DNA from: UBA5209 sp964625015
GTDB taxonomy: Bacteria > Patescibacteriota > Dojkabacteria > SC72
Direction of reading: 5' to 3'
Length of the DNA: 36,126 bases
NCBI GenBank assembly: GCA_964625015.1
Contig: CAZUZI010000010.1
Location: 1-36,126, forward strand
Shown in pieces: positions 22,990 to 30,164 of the stretch. The translations under genes and the position numbers were made by a program. Under the pieces are notes generated by a model. That model was not told where the DNA came from and searched no databases. It saw only the letters and a program-made list of their open reading frames with translations. Numbering within the stretch: position 1 is the stretch's first letter; each line of letters opens with the position of its first letter.

Positions 22990-23255
22990 TGCAAAAACAA
23001 CAGGTAAACAAACTGCTGCAAAACAATGCAGGATTTCGGGTAGGCGAAATAACTGCAATCAATTCCAACGGAAGTTATCAGGTCAAGGTCAAGGGAAGGG
23101 AATACCCCTACGATAAAGTGAACTCCATTGCATCCGTGGGAACCCTGCAAGTGGGGGATATGGTTACTCTTGCCTTCTATTCCCGTCAAATGCCCGACAT
23201 AATAGGTTTTGCAGGTTACTATCCCGCAGGAACCCCCATAGAAGTGGATGTGTAA
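22989..23255 (+). CDS. Small OB-fold tail tip protein
   Basis: 88 residues, translation coupled by TAATG (stop 22987-22989, start 22989). The pattern Gly-Glu-Ile-Thr-Ala-Ile-Asn-Ser-Asn-Gly-Ser-Tyr-Gln-Val-Lys-Val, then Gly-Asp-Met-Val-Thr-Leu-Ala-Phe and Ile-Ile-Gly-Phe-Ala-Gly, is the same fold as the N-terminal domain of the preceding gene. It seems to be a stand-alone copy of that base domain. Likely at the spike base or a cap; function by analogy only. Confidence 0.55.
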   Translation: MQKQQVNKLLQNNAGFRVGEITAINSNGSYQVKVKGREYPYDKVNSIASVGTLQVGDMVTLAFYSRQMPDIIGFAGYYPAGTPIEVDV

Positions 23256-23377
23256 TCGGGATCGGAATAGGTGCTTCTACCACTCCTCAGTGGGTGATTC
23301 TGAAATAAAATTTAAGATATAGTATTGTAATAAATATAAATAATATTGATAATAAAGAGAGGCGAAAAAGTGGCAGT

Positions 23378-23503
23378 TCAGAGTGATTTTATACCCCTTG
23401 CCGAAACTAAAGATTTATCGGCAAGTTCCTTCCGGGTTAAACCCAAAACTTCCCGACGTCTTCTGATGGATTTTCCGATATTAATTTCGTCGCTCATTTG
23501 CAT
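23378..23503 (-). pseudogene. Truncated XRE-family repressor remnant
   Basis: Minus-strand frame of 41 codons starting at ATG 23503 (or 23497). It reads as the start of a Cro/CI-type helix-turn-helix protein: Ile-Gly-Lys-Ser-Ile-Arg-Arg-Arg-Arg-Glu-Val-Leu-Gly-Leu-Thr-Arg-Lys-Glu-Leu-Ala. It stops at TGA in the recognition helix, and the downstream DNA is AT-rich and non-coding. Divergent placement against the Cro-like gene at 23606 mirrors a lysogeny switch. The missing C-terminal half would leave no functional repressor. Confidence 0.55.
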
Positions 23504-23508
23504 AAAAA

Positions 23509-23591
23509 TTTCACAAAAAGTTGTTAAGTCCTATTGACTACTTCACAAGATTATGTTAAAATATCCTTAGAAAATAACAAAGAAGTGTGAA
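23509..23591. promoter_or_regulatory. Early promoter with operator-like repeats
   Basis: TTGACT (23534-23539), 17 bases, TAAAAT (23557-23562) makes a good rightward promoter for the Cro-like gene. TTCACAA occurs at 23510-23516 and 23542-23548, 32 bases apart (about three helical turns), and TGTGAA at 23586-23591 is the inverse. These look like operator half-sites for the HTH proteins at either side. Confidence 0.55.
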
Positions 23592-23605
23592 TGGAGGTGA
23601 ACCCA

Positions 23606-23818
23606 ATGGACATCAGTCTCCAATTCAAAATGGAACTCCAAAAATATCTGGTAGAAAATAGTCTCAGCGTAATGGAGTTTGCAGAAAAAACCGGAGTTCA
23701 TTTTAACACTATCTATAGAGTGCTAAAAGGAGAAAATCTCAGCCCTCCTGTGATGGAAAGAATAGCCGAAATTATGGGAAAAAACCTGGTGATAGTCTTG
23801 GAAAACAAAGTTACCTGA
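23606..23818 (+). CDS. Cro-like HTH regulator
   Basis: 70 residues from ATG 23606; GGAGGTGA at 23593-23600 fits this start and excludes the ATG at 23591. A helix-turn-helix (Ser-Val-Met-Glu-Phe-Ala-Glu-Lys-Thr-Gly-Val-His-Phe-Asn-Thr-Ile-Tyr-Arg) spans about residues 20-40, then Pro-Pro-Val-Met-Glu-Arg-Ile-Ala. It probably controls the divergent promoter region and the early genes. The frame continues after its TGA with 59 further sense codons (listed separately). Confidence 0.7.
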   Translation: MDISLQFKMELQKYLVENSLSVMEFAEKTGVHFNTIYRVLKGENLSPPVMERIAEIMGKNLVIVLENKVT

Positions 23819-23998
23819 ATCCCCCCGGAGGAAGCCCGGAAACAACTGGAAGCAATCTCCCAGGGGATACAGGATGTAGTGAAACGGTTTGACGATGTTA
23901 TCCGCCGGCTAGAACCTGAAAAGGTAGTAATCCGGGCTAAACAGACCCGTAAACATGGCGGAGTAGCGTTTATCAAGTTCGATCTGGTGATACCGTAA
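23819..23998 (+). pseudogene. In-frame continuation of the HTH gene after a TGA
   Basis: Directly after TGA 23816-23818, the same frame is open to TAA 23996-23998 and reads as coding: Glu-Glu-Ala-Arg-Lys-Gln-Leu-Glu, a coiled-coil-like stretch, then a basic end. No start codon with a ribosome site is present. It could be a domain lost by a nonsense mutation (for example CGA to TGA). Readthrough is less likely, because TGA ends other genes here. Confidence 0.45.
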
Positions 23999-24070
23999 CC
24001 CCATTTACTACATTATACACCCGATCCGCAAAAACGGATCAGCGAAGAAAAATTGAAGGGAGAAAAATTT

Positions 24071-24277
24071 ATGAACACGGACGATGAACGGTTTCTCTGT
24101 CAGACTTTAGTCCACAGTTATTTCTGGGCGGTTATTATCGGATTCTCCCTCTGGCACTTATACGACTGTTTACAACTGCAAAAACGATACGAAAGACTGA
24201 AAAACAAGATCCGGGTTGAGTGGTATAAACTCAAATGTCTGGTCTGGGACTTGAAACACAACCCGAAAAAAAATTAA
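24071..24277 (+). CDS. Small single-span membrane protein
   Basis: 68 residues from ATG 24071 (GGGAG upstream; an in-frame TTG at 24053 lacks a site). Residues about 17-35 are hydrophobic (Trp-Ala-Val-Ile-Ile-Gly-Phe-Ser-Leu-Trp), followed by a basic helical tail rich in Lys, Arg and Trp. Topology fits a short membrane protein with a cytoplasmic positive tail, perhaps a holin-like or superinfection-exclusion peptide. No function is proven. A perfect GATCCG/CGGATC hairpin precedes it near 24023. Confidence 0.5.
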   Translation: MNTDDERFLCQTLVHSYFWAVIIGFSLWHLYDCLQLQKRYERLKNKIRVEWYKLKCLVWDLKHNPKKN

Positions 24278-24287
24278 CCGTCTCCGT

Positions 24288-24371
24288 CCCCTGGTGGGGA
24301 AGAGGGGTCATTACAAAATCTTTCACTTTTAGTATAGCCCCTCCTGACAGAAAAAGCAAGGAGAATTTATG
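24288..24371 (+). ncRNA. Cis-acting leader RNA, copy 1
   Basis: GGGG (24304-24307) can pair with CCCC (24338-24341). Alternatively CTCCT (24341-24345) pairs with the ribosome site AGGAG (24359-24363). The two pairings are mutually exclusive and would switch translation of the gene at 24369. The conserved AGTATAG block precedes the pairing site. A near-identical element lies at 25526. It could also be a shared promoter, with TATAG as its -10. Confidence 0.45.
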
Positions 24372-24518
24372 GATAAAATTTTAAATGACGAAGAAATGTC
24401 TATACTCTGGGAATTGGAGACAAAAACCGGAGTAGAAATCACGGAAACCACCGATATGACCGATCTCTTGAGGGGGATCATCTCTCAGGTAATGGAGGAG
24501 GTGGAGGAAGATGAGTAA
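24369..24518 (+). CDS. Small acidic protein
   Basis: 49 residues from ATG 24369 behind AAGGAG, ending at TAA 24518. It overlaps the next gene (start 24511) by eight bases, so the two are coupled. Its C-terminal tail is Glu/Asp-rich (Glu-Glu-Val-Glu-Glu-Asp-Glu) because the tail codons also encode the ribosome site of the next gene. Function unknown; short acidic proteins of this type are common in phage early regions. Confidence 0.55.
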   Translation: MDKILNDEEMSILWELETKTGVEITETTDMTDLLRGIISQVMEEVEEDE

Positions 24519-25080
24519 CTACCCCGATGGAAGCCGGACTGCAGTAGCCGAACTCTACAACCCCCAATATTCCGAAAACGATATATCCCGATGGGAAGAC
24601 GAAGCCCGAAAAGCCTTTTTTGACAGAGTGGAAGCCATAGAAGAGGGACTGACAAATTTCTATTCTGAATATATCGGCGACTACGAAGACCTCATCCCCG
24701 CTCCCACCCTGGCAGGACTGATGACGACCCTATCCGAAGAGTTTTTCCGGCGAATCGGAACCAGCAAAGGCAAGTATGAGGAAGAGAAAACGAATCTCCT
24801 GAAAAAGGACGCCGTTAACCCTACCAACCCCGTTGAAATCGTGAAAAATACCCTGGACGAAATGGCGTACCGGATATATGAACTCCAAAGAGACGTCCTG
24901 AAATCGTTATCCGGGTTAACACCTGAGGAACAGATGAAAACCGCCGATGAAATTCTGGAAGAAATGGGACGGTTCCCTGTCGGAAGCAACCTGGAAGACT
25001 TTGAGAAGGATATTATCGGTATCCACAACCACGCTATGGACGTTATAGCCGAAGAAAGAGGTGGATATAGATGGGACTGA
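24511..25080 (+). CDS. Early protein of unknown function
   Basis: 189 residues, ribosome site GAGGTGGAGG from the end of the previous gene. Mostly helical and acidic, without Cys clusters, membrane segments or nucleotide motifs. The C-terminal part (Glu-Asp-Phe-Glu-Lys-Asp-Ile-Ile-Gly-Ile-His-Asn-His-Ala) is the most conserved-looking region. Its TGA at 25078 is followed at once by TAG, yet the same frame stays coding for 34 more codons to 25188. Confidence 0.6.
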   Translation: MSNYPDGSRTAVAELYNPQYSENDISRWEDEARKAFFDRVEAIEEGLTNFYSEYIGDYEDLIPAPTLAGLMTTLSEEFFRRIGTSKGKYEEEKTNLLKKDAVNPTNPVEIVKNTLDEMAYRIYELQRDVLKSLSGLTPEEQMKTADEILEEMGRFPVGSNLEDFEKDIIGIHNHAMDVIAEERGGYRWD

Positions 25081-25188
25081 TAGCCTTTTTCTCCGGCGGA
25101 ACCCCCTGCCCTGTCGGAAGCAGAAGCAGAACAAATCCGCAAAGCCAACGCCGAAGCCTGGGTATCACTGGTAAGGGAGGGGTTATAA
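25071..25188 (+). pseudogene. Broken small gene between two early genes
   Basis: ATG 25071 overlaps the previous gene's end and opens a frame reading Met-Gly-Leu-Ile-Ala-Phe-Phe. In the shifted frame after the C-run at 25102-25106, the sequence reads Ala-Leu-Ser-Glu-Ala-Glu-Ala-Glu-Gln-Ile-Arg-Lys-Ala and ends at TAA 25186-25188, which overlaps the next ATG. A single-base error or mutation in the C-run would make a 38-residue protein. Alternatively the first part is chance. Confidence 0.35.
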
Positions 25189-25388
25189 TGCCGATGTTTG
25201 AAATTATCGCCCCCTCTTATTGTCAGAATATCGTAGCAAAAGACAAAAATGAAGCCATTAAAATTGCACAAGCAATCCTTAAAGATAGATTTCGTGGTAG
25301 AATAATAATAAACGAAATAAATGATGTCGTATATTTATCAGACGATACTTATGGAGGTAAAAACAATGCCAATAACCCTCCTGATTGA
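25188..25388 (+). CDS. Small protein of unknown function
   Basis: 66 residues, start coupled by TAATG, ribosome site GGGAGGGG. An alternating beta-alpha-beta pattern is suggested (Phe-Glu-Ile-Ile-Ala, Asn-Glu-Ala-Ile-Lys-Ile-Ala-Gln-Ala, Arg-Ile-Ile-Ile-Asn-Glu). Its 3' end overlaps the next gene by 23 bases. No function recognised; the layout fits a single-domain early phage protein. Confidence 0.55.
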   Translation: MPMFEIIAPSYCQNIVAKDKNEAIKIAQAILKDRFRGRIIINEINDVVYLSDDTYGGKNNANNPPD

Positions 25389-25518
25389 CGACACTCCCAC
25401 CGTAGAGGCGGAAGCCTCCTGCTCCCCTGACTGGTTCGACGAGGGGCGGTTCCCCCACGACTGTTACTACTGCCGGAATTGTTTCCGGTGCGACTTTGCA
25501 AACAAGACAAAAAAATAA
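25366..25518 (+). CDS. Small cysteine-cluster protein
   Basis: 50 residues from ATG 25366 with GGAGG eight bases upstream (25353-25357). Five cysteines near the C-terminus (Cys-Tyr-Tyr-Cys-Arg-Asn-Cys-Phe-Arg-Cys plus an earlier Cys) could bind zinc. A basic tail follows. It overlaps the previous gene by 23 bases. Function unknown. Confidence 0.55.
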   Translation: MPITLLIDDTPTVEAEASCSPDWFDEGRFPHDCYYCRNCFRCDFANKTKK

Positions 25519-25525
25519 ACCCTCG

Positions 25526-25604
25526 ATGGGGGACTCAATGGAAACTTAACTACTTCCAGTATAGTCCCTCCTGATGAAAAAAGCAAGGAGGTTTGTAAAA
25601 AATG
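25526..25604 (+). ncRNA. Cis-acting leader RNA, copy 2
   Basis: GGGACT (25530-25535) can pair with AGTCCC (25563-25568). Alternatively CCTCCT (25567-25572) pairs with the ribosome site AGGAGG (25586-25591). The fourth pair is A-T here and G-C in the copy at 24304, a covariant change that supports the stem. AGTATAG, CCCTCCTGA and AAGCAAGGAG are shared with copy 1. Confidence 0.45.
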
Positions 25605-25904
25605 ACGATGAGTCTGTTGTGGAATGACATAGAATCTCCAATCTCAACCGCCCCACGCCGTCCCTGGCACGCCCCCGCGAAGATGGACGCCCTCGACTTA
25701 TACCGCCACGAGGCGGAAGCAAAAACGGAAGCGGAAAAAATCATAGATGAGTGGTATGGAAAACAAGTTTCCGGGGTAGAGGATTCTATCCCCGTCCCGT
25801 TTGAGGAATTCGAGGAGGAGATGAAAGCCCTGCTACATGCGGCGGTTGATGATTATTTTAAGCCCCGGAAACCGGTAAAAAGCGGAAGGAAGGTAAAAGT
25901 ATGA
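25602..25904 (+). CDS. Early protein of unknown function
   Basis: 100 residues under the copy 2 leader. The N-terminal third is Pro/Arg-rich (Arg-Pro-Trp-His-Ala-Pro) and flexible; the middle is helical and acidic (Glu-Ala-Glu-Ala-Lys-Thr-Glu-Ala-Glu); the end is basic. Its last codons overlap the next start (ATGA at 25901). Perhaps a partner of the nuclease that follows. Not recognised. Confidence 0.55.
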   Translation: MTMSLLWNDIESPISTAPRRPWHAPAKMDALDLYRHEAEAKTEAEKIIDEWYGKQVSGVEDSIPVPFEEFEEEMKALLHAAVDDYFKPRKPVKSGRKVKV

Positions 25905-26917
25905 AGGAGTCCGATATAATCAAAGCCTTCGCCGGGATGATTTCCCCCGGAGAATCCTTCCCTTCCGATCATTTCCGCTTGTCGGAGTCGGGTATTGACC
26001 CCCGTTATAGGCTTGCAAAAGCCCTGGGACTCCTTGAAGATTCGTTCTCCGAGGAGAATCTGTATCAGTTCTGGACGGGGCATATTGTGGAAAAAGCCCT
26101 CCTCCGGGAAATCGGCAGGGATGTTCTTCTGACCCGGCAGGCTAAAGTTAAAACTCCCTGGGGAGATGTCGGACACATTGACGCCCGAATCAGAGGGACA
26201 AAGGAAATCCTGGAGATAAAGACCACGTCCCCTGCTCAATGGGATAATTTACCCCACAACTATAACATTTATCAGGTTCAGGCTTACCTCTACTATGGCA
26301 AATTTGAGAAAGCCCACCTGATTTATATAGACCGCTCCGGGCGGAATGGGATTAAGGTTTTCCCTGTTCTGCCGAACCCCACCCTGCAAGAAGAGATTGA
26401 TAAGACTTTGAGTATGCTCCATGTCTGGAAATATGGCGGAGTTTATCCTTCTCCGTCGGAATGGCAGGAAGCGGAAAAACAGATAGGGAGTTTTCGCCAT
26501 TACTACATCCCCCGATCCTTTATTGACTGGTGTTCTTCGCAGGATAATTATTCCGACCTCTTTTCTATCGAGGAACAATCCGCCGAATTCGAAGCCGCCC
26601 GTTCATTGGCTGAAGAATTCGCCGAATCCAAAGACAACGGAGATACGGCAACGGAAAAATACTGCACGGAAAAACTGGAGGAGTATTTCGAAAAAGGTTA
26701 TACCGAAATCCCCATCCTGGGAGACGACGGAATACGAACCCTCAAAGCCTGCCGGGTGGAATCGGAGTCCCTGAATCTCAAAAAAGCCCGTAAATGCGGG
26801 GTTCCCATCCCGGAGGAACTAAGTAAATTTATAAACAATAAGGTTTACTGGAGAAAATACATTACAAAAAATAACAACGGCGAAGCCGTTGAGGAGGAAG
26901 AAAATGGAAACAACTGA
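25901..26917 (+). CDS. RecB/Cas4-like PD-(D/E)XK exonuclease
   Basis: 338 residues, start coupled to the previous gene. A helical N-terminus with Gly-His at 60-61 is followed by the nuclease core Gly-His-Ile-Asp (Asp 94), Glu-Ile-Lys (105-107) and Tyr-Gln-Val-Gln (124-127), matching motifs I-III of the RecB/Cas4 class. The C-terminal 150 residues are charged and unlike the core. No Cys cluster is seen, so an iron-sulfur version is unlikely. It would resect DNA ends for recombination-dependent replication. It overlaps the next gene by 14 bases. Confidence 0.75.
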   Translation: MKESDIIKAFAGMISPGESFPSDHFRLSESGIDPRYRLAKALGLLEDSFSEENLYQFWTGHIVEKALLREIGRDVLLTRQAKVKTPWGDVGHIDARIRGTKEILEIKTTSPAQWDNLPHNYNIYQVQAYLYYGKFEKAHLIYIDRSGRNGIKVFPVLPNPTLQEEIDKTLSMLHVWKYGGVYPSPSEWQEAEKQIGSFRHYYIPRSFIDWCSSQDNYSDLFSIEEQSAEFEAARSLAEEFAESKDNGDTATEKYCTEKLEEYFEKGYTEIPILGDDGIRTLKACRVESESLNLKKARKCGVPIPEELSKFINNKVYWRKYITKNNNGEAVEEEENGNN

Positions 26918-27698
26918 AACTTTAGCCCTTGTAAAAAGCGAACCTGCCGGAGGAAATGCCCTGCCGGAAGTTTACGGAATTGACGCCGATTACTACGGGG
27001 ACGCCCCCCTTGTCCTCCCCGTCTATAAAATCAACCAGAAAAACGGAAAATTGGTTCATTCCCTGACTGAAGAGGAAGCGGATGTCGTGGACTTCGTTCT
27101 TGTCGGAATCACAAACACCCGGATCCTTTACAACAAAAACATCGGTGATAAGCCTGTCTGGTTCTGTCGTAGTCTGGATATGATGAATGCCCAGATGAAC
27201 CTGGAACAGATGGGAAATAAAGAACTGGATGACCTGCGAAAAAAAGGAGCAGGATTCTACTGTCAGAAATGCCCCCTCCAGAAATGGAACAAAAACGGAA
27301 AGCCCGAATGCTCCGAGGTTCGGAACCTCCTCTGCTTCGATTACAATAATGGAAACTACTTCATCTTCCGTGGGCAACGAACTTCCCTGAAGCCCATCGA
27401 CAACCTCATCAATACCTTCCGTGCGTCCCGCCTGGCTCCGTTTACCAAACTGGTTCACATCAAAACGGAGTTGGTAAAAAAAGATAAAAAGGCGTGGTAT
27501 CTGCCCCGGTTCATTCTGGATAAAGAACCCCTCCCCCTGCATGTCGTCCAGAATTTCCGGGCGGAGTATGACCAATATATCAAGGCTCTCCGACAAAAAG
27601 CCTCCGAGGAACCGGAGGAACCCTCCGATTATGAGTTTATCCCCAATGGAAACGGCAACGGATCCGCCGATGATGCCATTGAAGAATCTGGAATTTAA
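26904..27698 (+). CDS. Cys-cluster protein between two nucleases
   Basis: 264 residues from ATG 26904 (GAGGAGG upstream; an in-frame TTG at 26889 has none). The middle has Cys-x2-Cys-x12-Cys-x7-Cys, a probable zinc site, and a beta-rich segment before and after it. The end is Gly/Asn/Glu-rich and disordered, as in many single-strand DNA-binding proteins. Placed between the RecB-like and ERCC4 nucleases, it could bind DNA or bridge nucleases. An SSB-like role is a guess from composition and position only. Confidence 0.5.
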   Translation: METTETLALVKSEPAGGNALPEVYGIDADYYGDAPLVLPVYKINQKNGKLVHSLTEEEADVVDFVLVGITNTRILYNKNIGDKPVWFCRSLDMMNAQMNLEQMGNKELDDLRKKGAGFYCQKCPLQKWNKNGKPECSEVRNLLCFDYNNGNYFIFRGQRTSLKPIDNLINTFRASRLAPFTKLVHIKTELVKKDKKAWYLPRFILDKEPLPLHVVQNFRAEYDQYIKALRQKASEEPEEPSDYEFIPNGNGNGSADDAIEESGI

Positions 27699-27721
27699 CA
27701 TAAAAGTTCGGAAACAACCAT

Positions 27722-27816
27722 GCCGGGAGGGGGAGCGTCGAAAAACTCCGAGACTTCCGGCAAAATCACCCTCCCCTGAACGGCAGGCGTAGGGCGGTTC
27801 GAGACCGCCGGAGGGG
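27722..27816 (+). ncRNA. Candidate structured RNA in an intergenic gap
   Basis: GCCGGGAG (27722-27729) pairs with CTTCCGGC (27754-27761), enclosing GGAG/CTCC. CCCTCC (27769-27774) pairs with GGAGGG (27810-27815), enclosing GGCGGT/ACCGCC (27793-27809). Two compact domains side by side in a 169-base gap without ORFs. GGTTCGAGAC looks like a tRNA T-arm, but no acceptor or anticodon stem fits. Could be a leader of the ERCC4 gene. Confidence 0.35.
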
Positions 27817-27867
27817 TTGAAAATAGGCAACTGTCAAGGATTACTTACCAGTTCAAGAGAGGATTTA

Positions 27868-28338
27868 ATGAATAATTTTCAAATAGTCATAGACACCAGG
27901 GAACAAAGACCCTACTCCTTCCCGGACGCTATCCGGGGGACACTCTCCACCGGAGATTATTCCTTTGTCGGAGGGGAAAACCTGTTCGCCATCGAGCGGA
28001 AATCCCTACAGGACGCCTGGGGTTCTATCGCACAAGGGCATGACCGATTCCGCCGGGAGATGGAACGGGCTAAAAATCTTCTGGCTTTCCAAGTGGTCAT
28101 AGAGGCTTCGCCCGATGAATTCCTCTGCCCGGAACTGGAGTGGAGGCGTATTCACCCGAATTCTCTCCGCGGGACGGTGTATCAGTGGCGGAAACTTTAC
28201 CGGGTTGACTGGATTTTTGCAGATAATCGCCAAAAGGCAGAAAAACACACTTATAACCGACTTCGCCGGTGGTGGCAGGAGTGGAAAGCCGGGCTTTGGC
28301 TCCCTATTGAAACTGCGAAAGAAAGGAAGACGGCATGA
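27868..28338 (+). CDS. ERCC4-type nuclease
   Basis: 156 residues from ATG 27868 (GAGAGG upstream). The ERCC4 core is clear: Ile-Asp-Thr-Arg-Glu-Gln-Arg near residue 8-14, Thr-Gly-Asp-Tyr at 28-31, and Glu-Arg-Lys-Ser at 43-46, forming the GDX(n)ERKXXXD-like catalytic site of XPF/Mus81 nucleases. A helix-rich tail with Arg/Trp residues follows. Such single-domain nucleases in phages probably cut branched DNA. Coupled by overlap (ATGA) to the next gene. Confidence 0.8.
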   Translation: MNNFQIVIDTREQRPYSFPDAIRGTLSTGDYSFVGGENLFAIERKSLQDAWGSIAQGHDRFRREMERAKNLLAFQVVIEASPDEFLCPELEWRRIHPNSLRGTVYQWRKLYRVDWIFADNRQKAEKHTYNRLRRWWQEWKAGLWLPIETAKERKTA

Positions 28339-28607
28339 TAAAAATTGTGAAATTCGCTCCCCGCGACAAAAACACCCTCAAGGGGTTTCTAACGGTGGAA
28401 ATGTCCAAAATAGGGTTGGAACTCCGGGACTTAACTCTTCACCAGAAGAACGGACACCACTGGATTTCCTTCCCTTCCCGCGAGTGGACGGACGAGCAAG
28501 GCGAGAAAAAATGGACTCCGTATATAAAATTCACTGATAAAGAAATGCTGGAACGATTTCAAAAGGCGGTAATTTACGAACTGAGAAAAGAAGGCAAAAT
28601 AAACTAA
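28335..28607 (+). CDS. SpoVG-like small protein
   Basis: 90 residues, ATGA overlap with the nuclease gene. The pattern Phe-Leu-Thr-Val-Glu, Gly-Leu-Glu-Leu-Arg-Asp-Leu-Thr-Leu-His, Asn-Gly-x-His-Trp-Ile-Ser-Phe-Pro-Ser-Arg-Glu and the closing Phe-Gln-Lys-Ala-Val-Ile resembles the SpoVG fold. That fold binds nucleic acids in bacteria, and phages and plasmids often carry relatives. Likely a nucleic-acid-binding helper of replication or recombination. Family assignment is tentative. Confidence 0.5.
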   Translation: MIKIVKFAPRDKNTLKGFLTVEMSKIGLELRDLTLHQKNGHHWISFPSREWTDEQGEKKWTPYIKFTDKEMLERFQKAVIYELRKEGKIN

Positions 28608-28624
28608 TTTTACCGGAGGAGATA

Positions 28625-30115
28625 ATGCAGATGACGACTGGCACAATAGAATTCTTCAGCGAACTCTATAAGGGTTTTGACAAAAATCTTTACTTTGAGA
28701 TTCGCAGAATCAATGATGGTTCACCCGCCGAAGTTGAATTTTTTACCCTTAAAGAACTCTACGCCTTCGACTGGAAATCTTATCTCCTCCGACATGCTGG
28801 CAGCAATAATTATTACAGCGTCAATCCCCGCAATACCAAAGAAGGCAAAGAAGCAAATGTTCCCTTCGCCGTCGGGTATTGGGCTGATGTGGACGATAAA
28901 CAATTTAGCGGAGGAAAAAAAGAAATTATCGAGCGGGTAAATAAATGGTTCGCCAACCTCCTACCAACCATTACGATTGACTCCGGACATGGCTTCCATT
29001 TTATTTGGCTTACTGATACGCCGCTTGATATGTTCTCCGAATTTGCCCGCGAATCGCTAAAAAAGACGAACAAACAAATAGCCGTAGTTTTAAAAGGTGA
29101 TAACGTCGGAGACCTTCCCCGAATCCTGCGGATACCCGGCAGTATAAATGTCAAAGATTCTTCCGCTCCCGTCCCCTGCGAAATCGTTTCCTTTCACCCC
29201 GAACGCCGATACACAGACCAATTTTTCACAATGACTTTTTATCAAATTTGGCAGAATTATAACGGTTTTGGAGAAAAAACCGCCAAAATAGGGACAAACT
29301 TGCAAAAAAACGACAAGATAACGAAGAGTGAGGAAAAAGAATCACTTGATAAGGATGAAAAATGGATTGTCCAAACAATCTCTAACGAGATTAAAGAGGG
29401 AAAACGGAACACCACCGTTACACGCCTTGCGGGGTATTGTTGTAAGAAAAGGATCCCGCAGGATATAGCCCAAGCTATTATATCAGCCGTGATGACTCTG
29501 CGGTGTAACCCCCCGATGGACGCCGAAGAACGGGAAAGAACAGTAACAGGGGTTTTCTCCCGATACGGAGAGGAAGAAAAGAGCCGAATAGGAGCCAAAC
29601 TCATAAAAGTCAATGCCCCCATCCCCTATTATTACTTCCTTATGAGTGATGGAGTCAAAATAGAATTAACCCTCGAAGAACTTGTCCGATTCAGCCTCTT
29701 CGAAAAAAAATATTATTCCGTCGTCAACTCCTTCCCTACCTGGATAACACGGGACGAATGGAAATCTTATCTCAGTGGGTTGGAGATAAAGATAGAAGAA
29801 TCGCCGAAGGACGCCTCTCAGGACGAAGCCTTTTATGAAAAACTTATCGGCTGGCTGAACCACCAGGGAGAAGCAACCGACATTAACGAGTTCAAACTTG
29901 GCAAAGTCATTATCGAAGACGGCTATATATTTTTCAACTCTCAGAAAATCTGGGACAAATTCCGACAGCATAACATCAATTTGGATAAATCTCAATTATA
30001 TAAAATCATCGCAGAACGGGGTGGTGGAGCCAAAACCAAGAGAATCAAAGATAAGACCGTCAAAGCGTGGTATGTCAGAGATGGCGAGGAAAAGGAGGGA
30101 AATAATGAGGAATAA
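28625..30115 (+). CDS. Archaeo-eukaryotic-type primase (RepB-like) with PriCT domain
   Basis: 496 residues, ribosome site GGAGGAG. The primase core shows Ala-Asp-Val-Asp-Asp (87-91, metal-binding), Ser-Gly-His-Gly-Phe-His-Phe-Ile-Trp (120-128) and Leu-Pro-Arg-Ile-Leu-Arg-Ile-Pro-Gly-Ser (164-173), in the usual order for RepB-like/AEP primases of plasmids and phages. A PriCT-1-type helical domain follows at about 255-315. The C-terminal 170 residues are a winged-helix-like region. The gene is followed by an array of GTTACC repeats, as if primase and origin form a replicon unit. Confidence 0.75.
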   Translation: MQMTTGTIEFFSELYKGFDKNLYFEIRRINDGSPAEVEFFTLKELYAFDWKSYLLRHAGSNNYYSVNPRNTKEGKEANVPFAVGYWADVDDKQFSGGKKEIIERVNKWFANLLPTITIDSGHGFHFIWLTDTPLDMFSEFARESLKKTNKQIAVVLKGDNVGDLPRILRIPGSINVKDSSAPVPCEIVSFHPERRYTDQFFTMTFYQIWQNYNGFGEKTAKIGTNLQKNDKITKSEEKESLDKDEKWIVQTISNEIKEGKRNTTVTRLAGYCCKKRIPQDIAQAIISAVMTLRCNPPMDAEERERTVTGVFSRYGEEEKSRIGAKLIKVNAPIPYYYFLMSDGVKIELTLEELVRFSLFEKKYYSVVNSFPTWITRDEWKSYLSGLEIKIEESPKDASQDEAFYEKLIGWLNHQGEATDINEFKLGKVIIEDGYIFFNSQKIWDKFRQHNINLDKSQLYKIIAERGGGAKTKRIKDKTVKAWYVRDGEEKEGNNEE

Positions 30116-30164
30116 TCAGTATTTCCAATGTTACCAAAGTTACCAAGAGTTTTTTTCAAGGTAA
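30105..30164 (+). CDS. Tiny ORF with a perfect ribosome site
   Basis: AAAGGAGGG precedes ATG 30105, which overlaps the primase stop. The frame ends after 19 codons, and its 3' half is made of the GTTACC repeats (Cys-Tyr-Gln-Ser-Tyr-Gln). It may be a leader peptide or the remaining start of a deleted downstream gene such as a replicative helicase. Confidence 0.3.
   Translation: MRNNQYFQCYQSYQEFFSR

Noticed and set aside
23346..23537. Plus-strand 63-codon ORF
   Set aside because: TTG start without a ribosome site; the minus strand reads as an HTH protein in the same place.
23591..23605. Earlier ATG for the Cro-like gene
   Set aside because: It overlaps the ribosome site that serves ATG 23606.
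23816..23818. TGA used as a sense codon
   Set aside because: TGA ends many genes here at expected places, for example the large terminase and helicase, so recoding is unlikely.
27722..27816. tRNA gene, because of GGTTCGAGAC
   Set aside because: No acceptor stem, anticodon arm or CCA-side pairing of correct length can be drawn.
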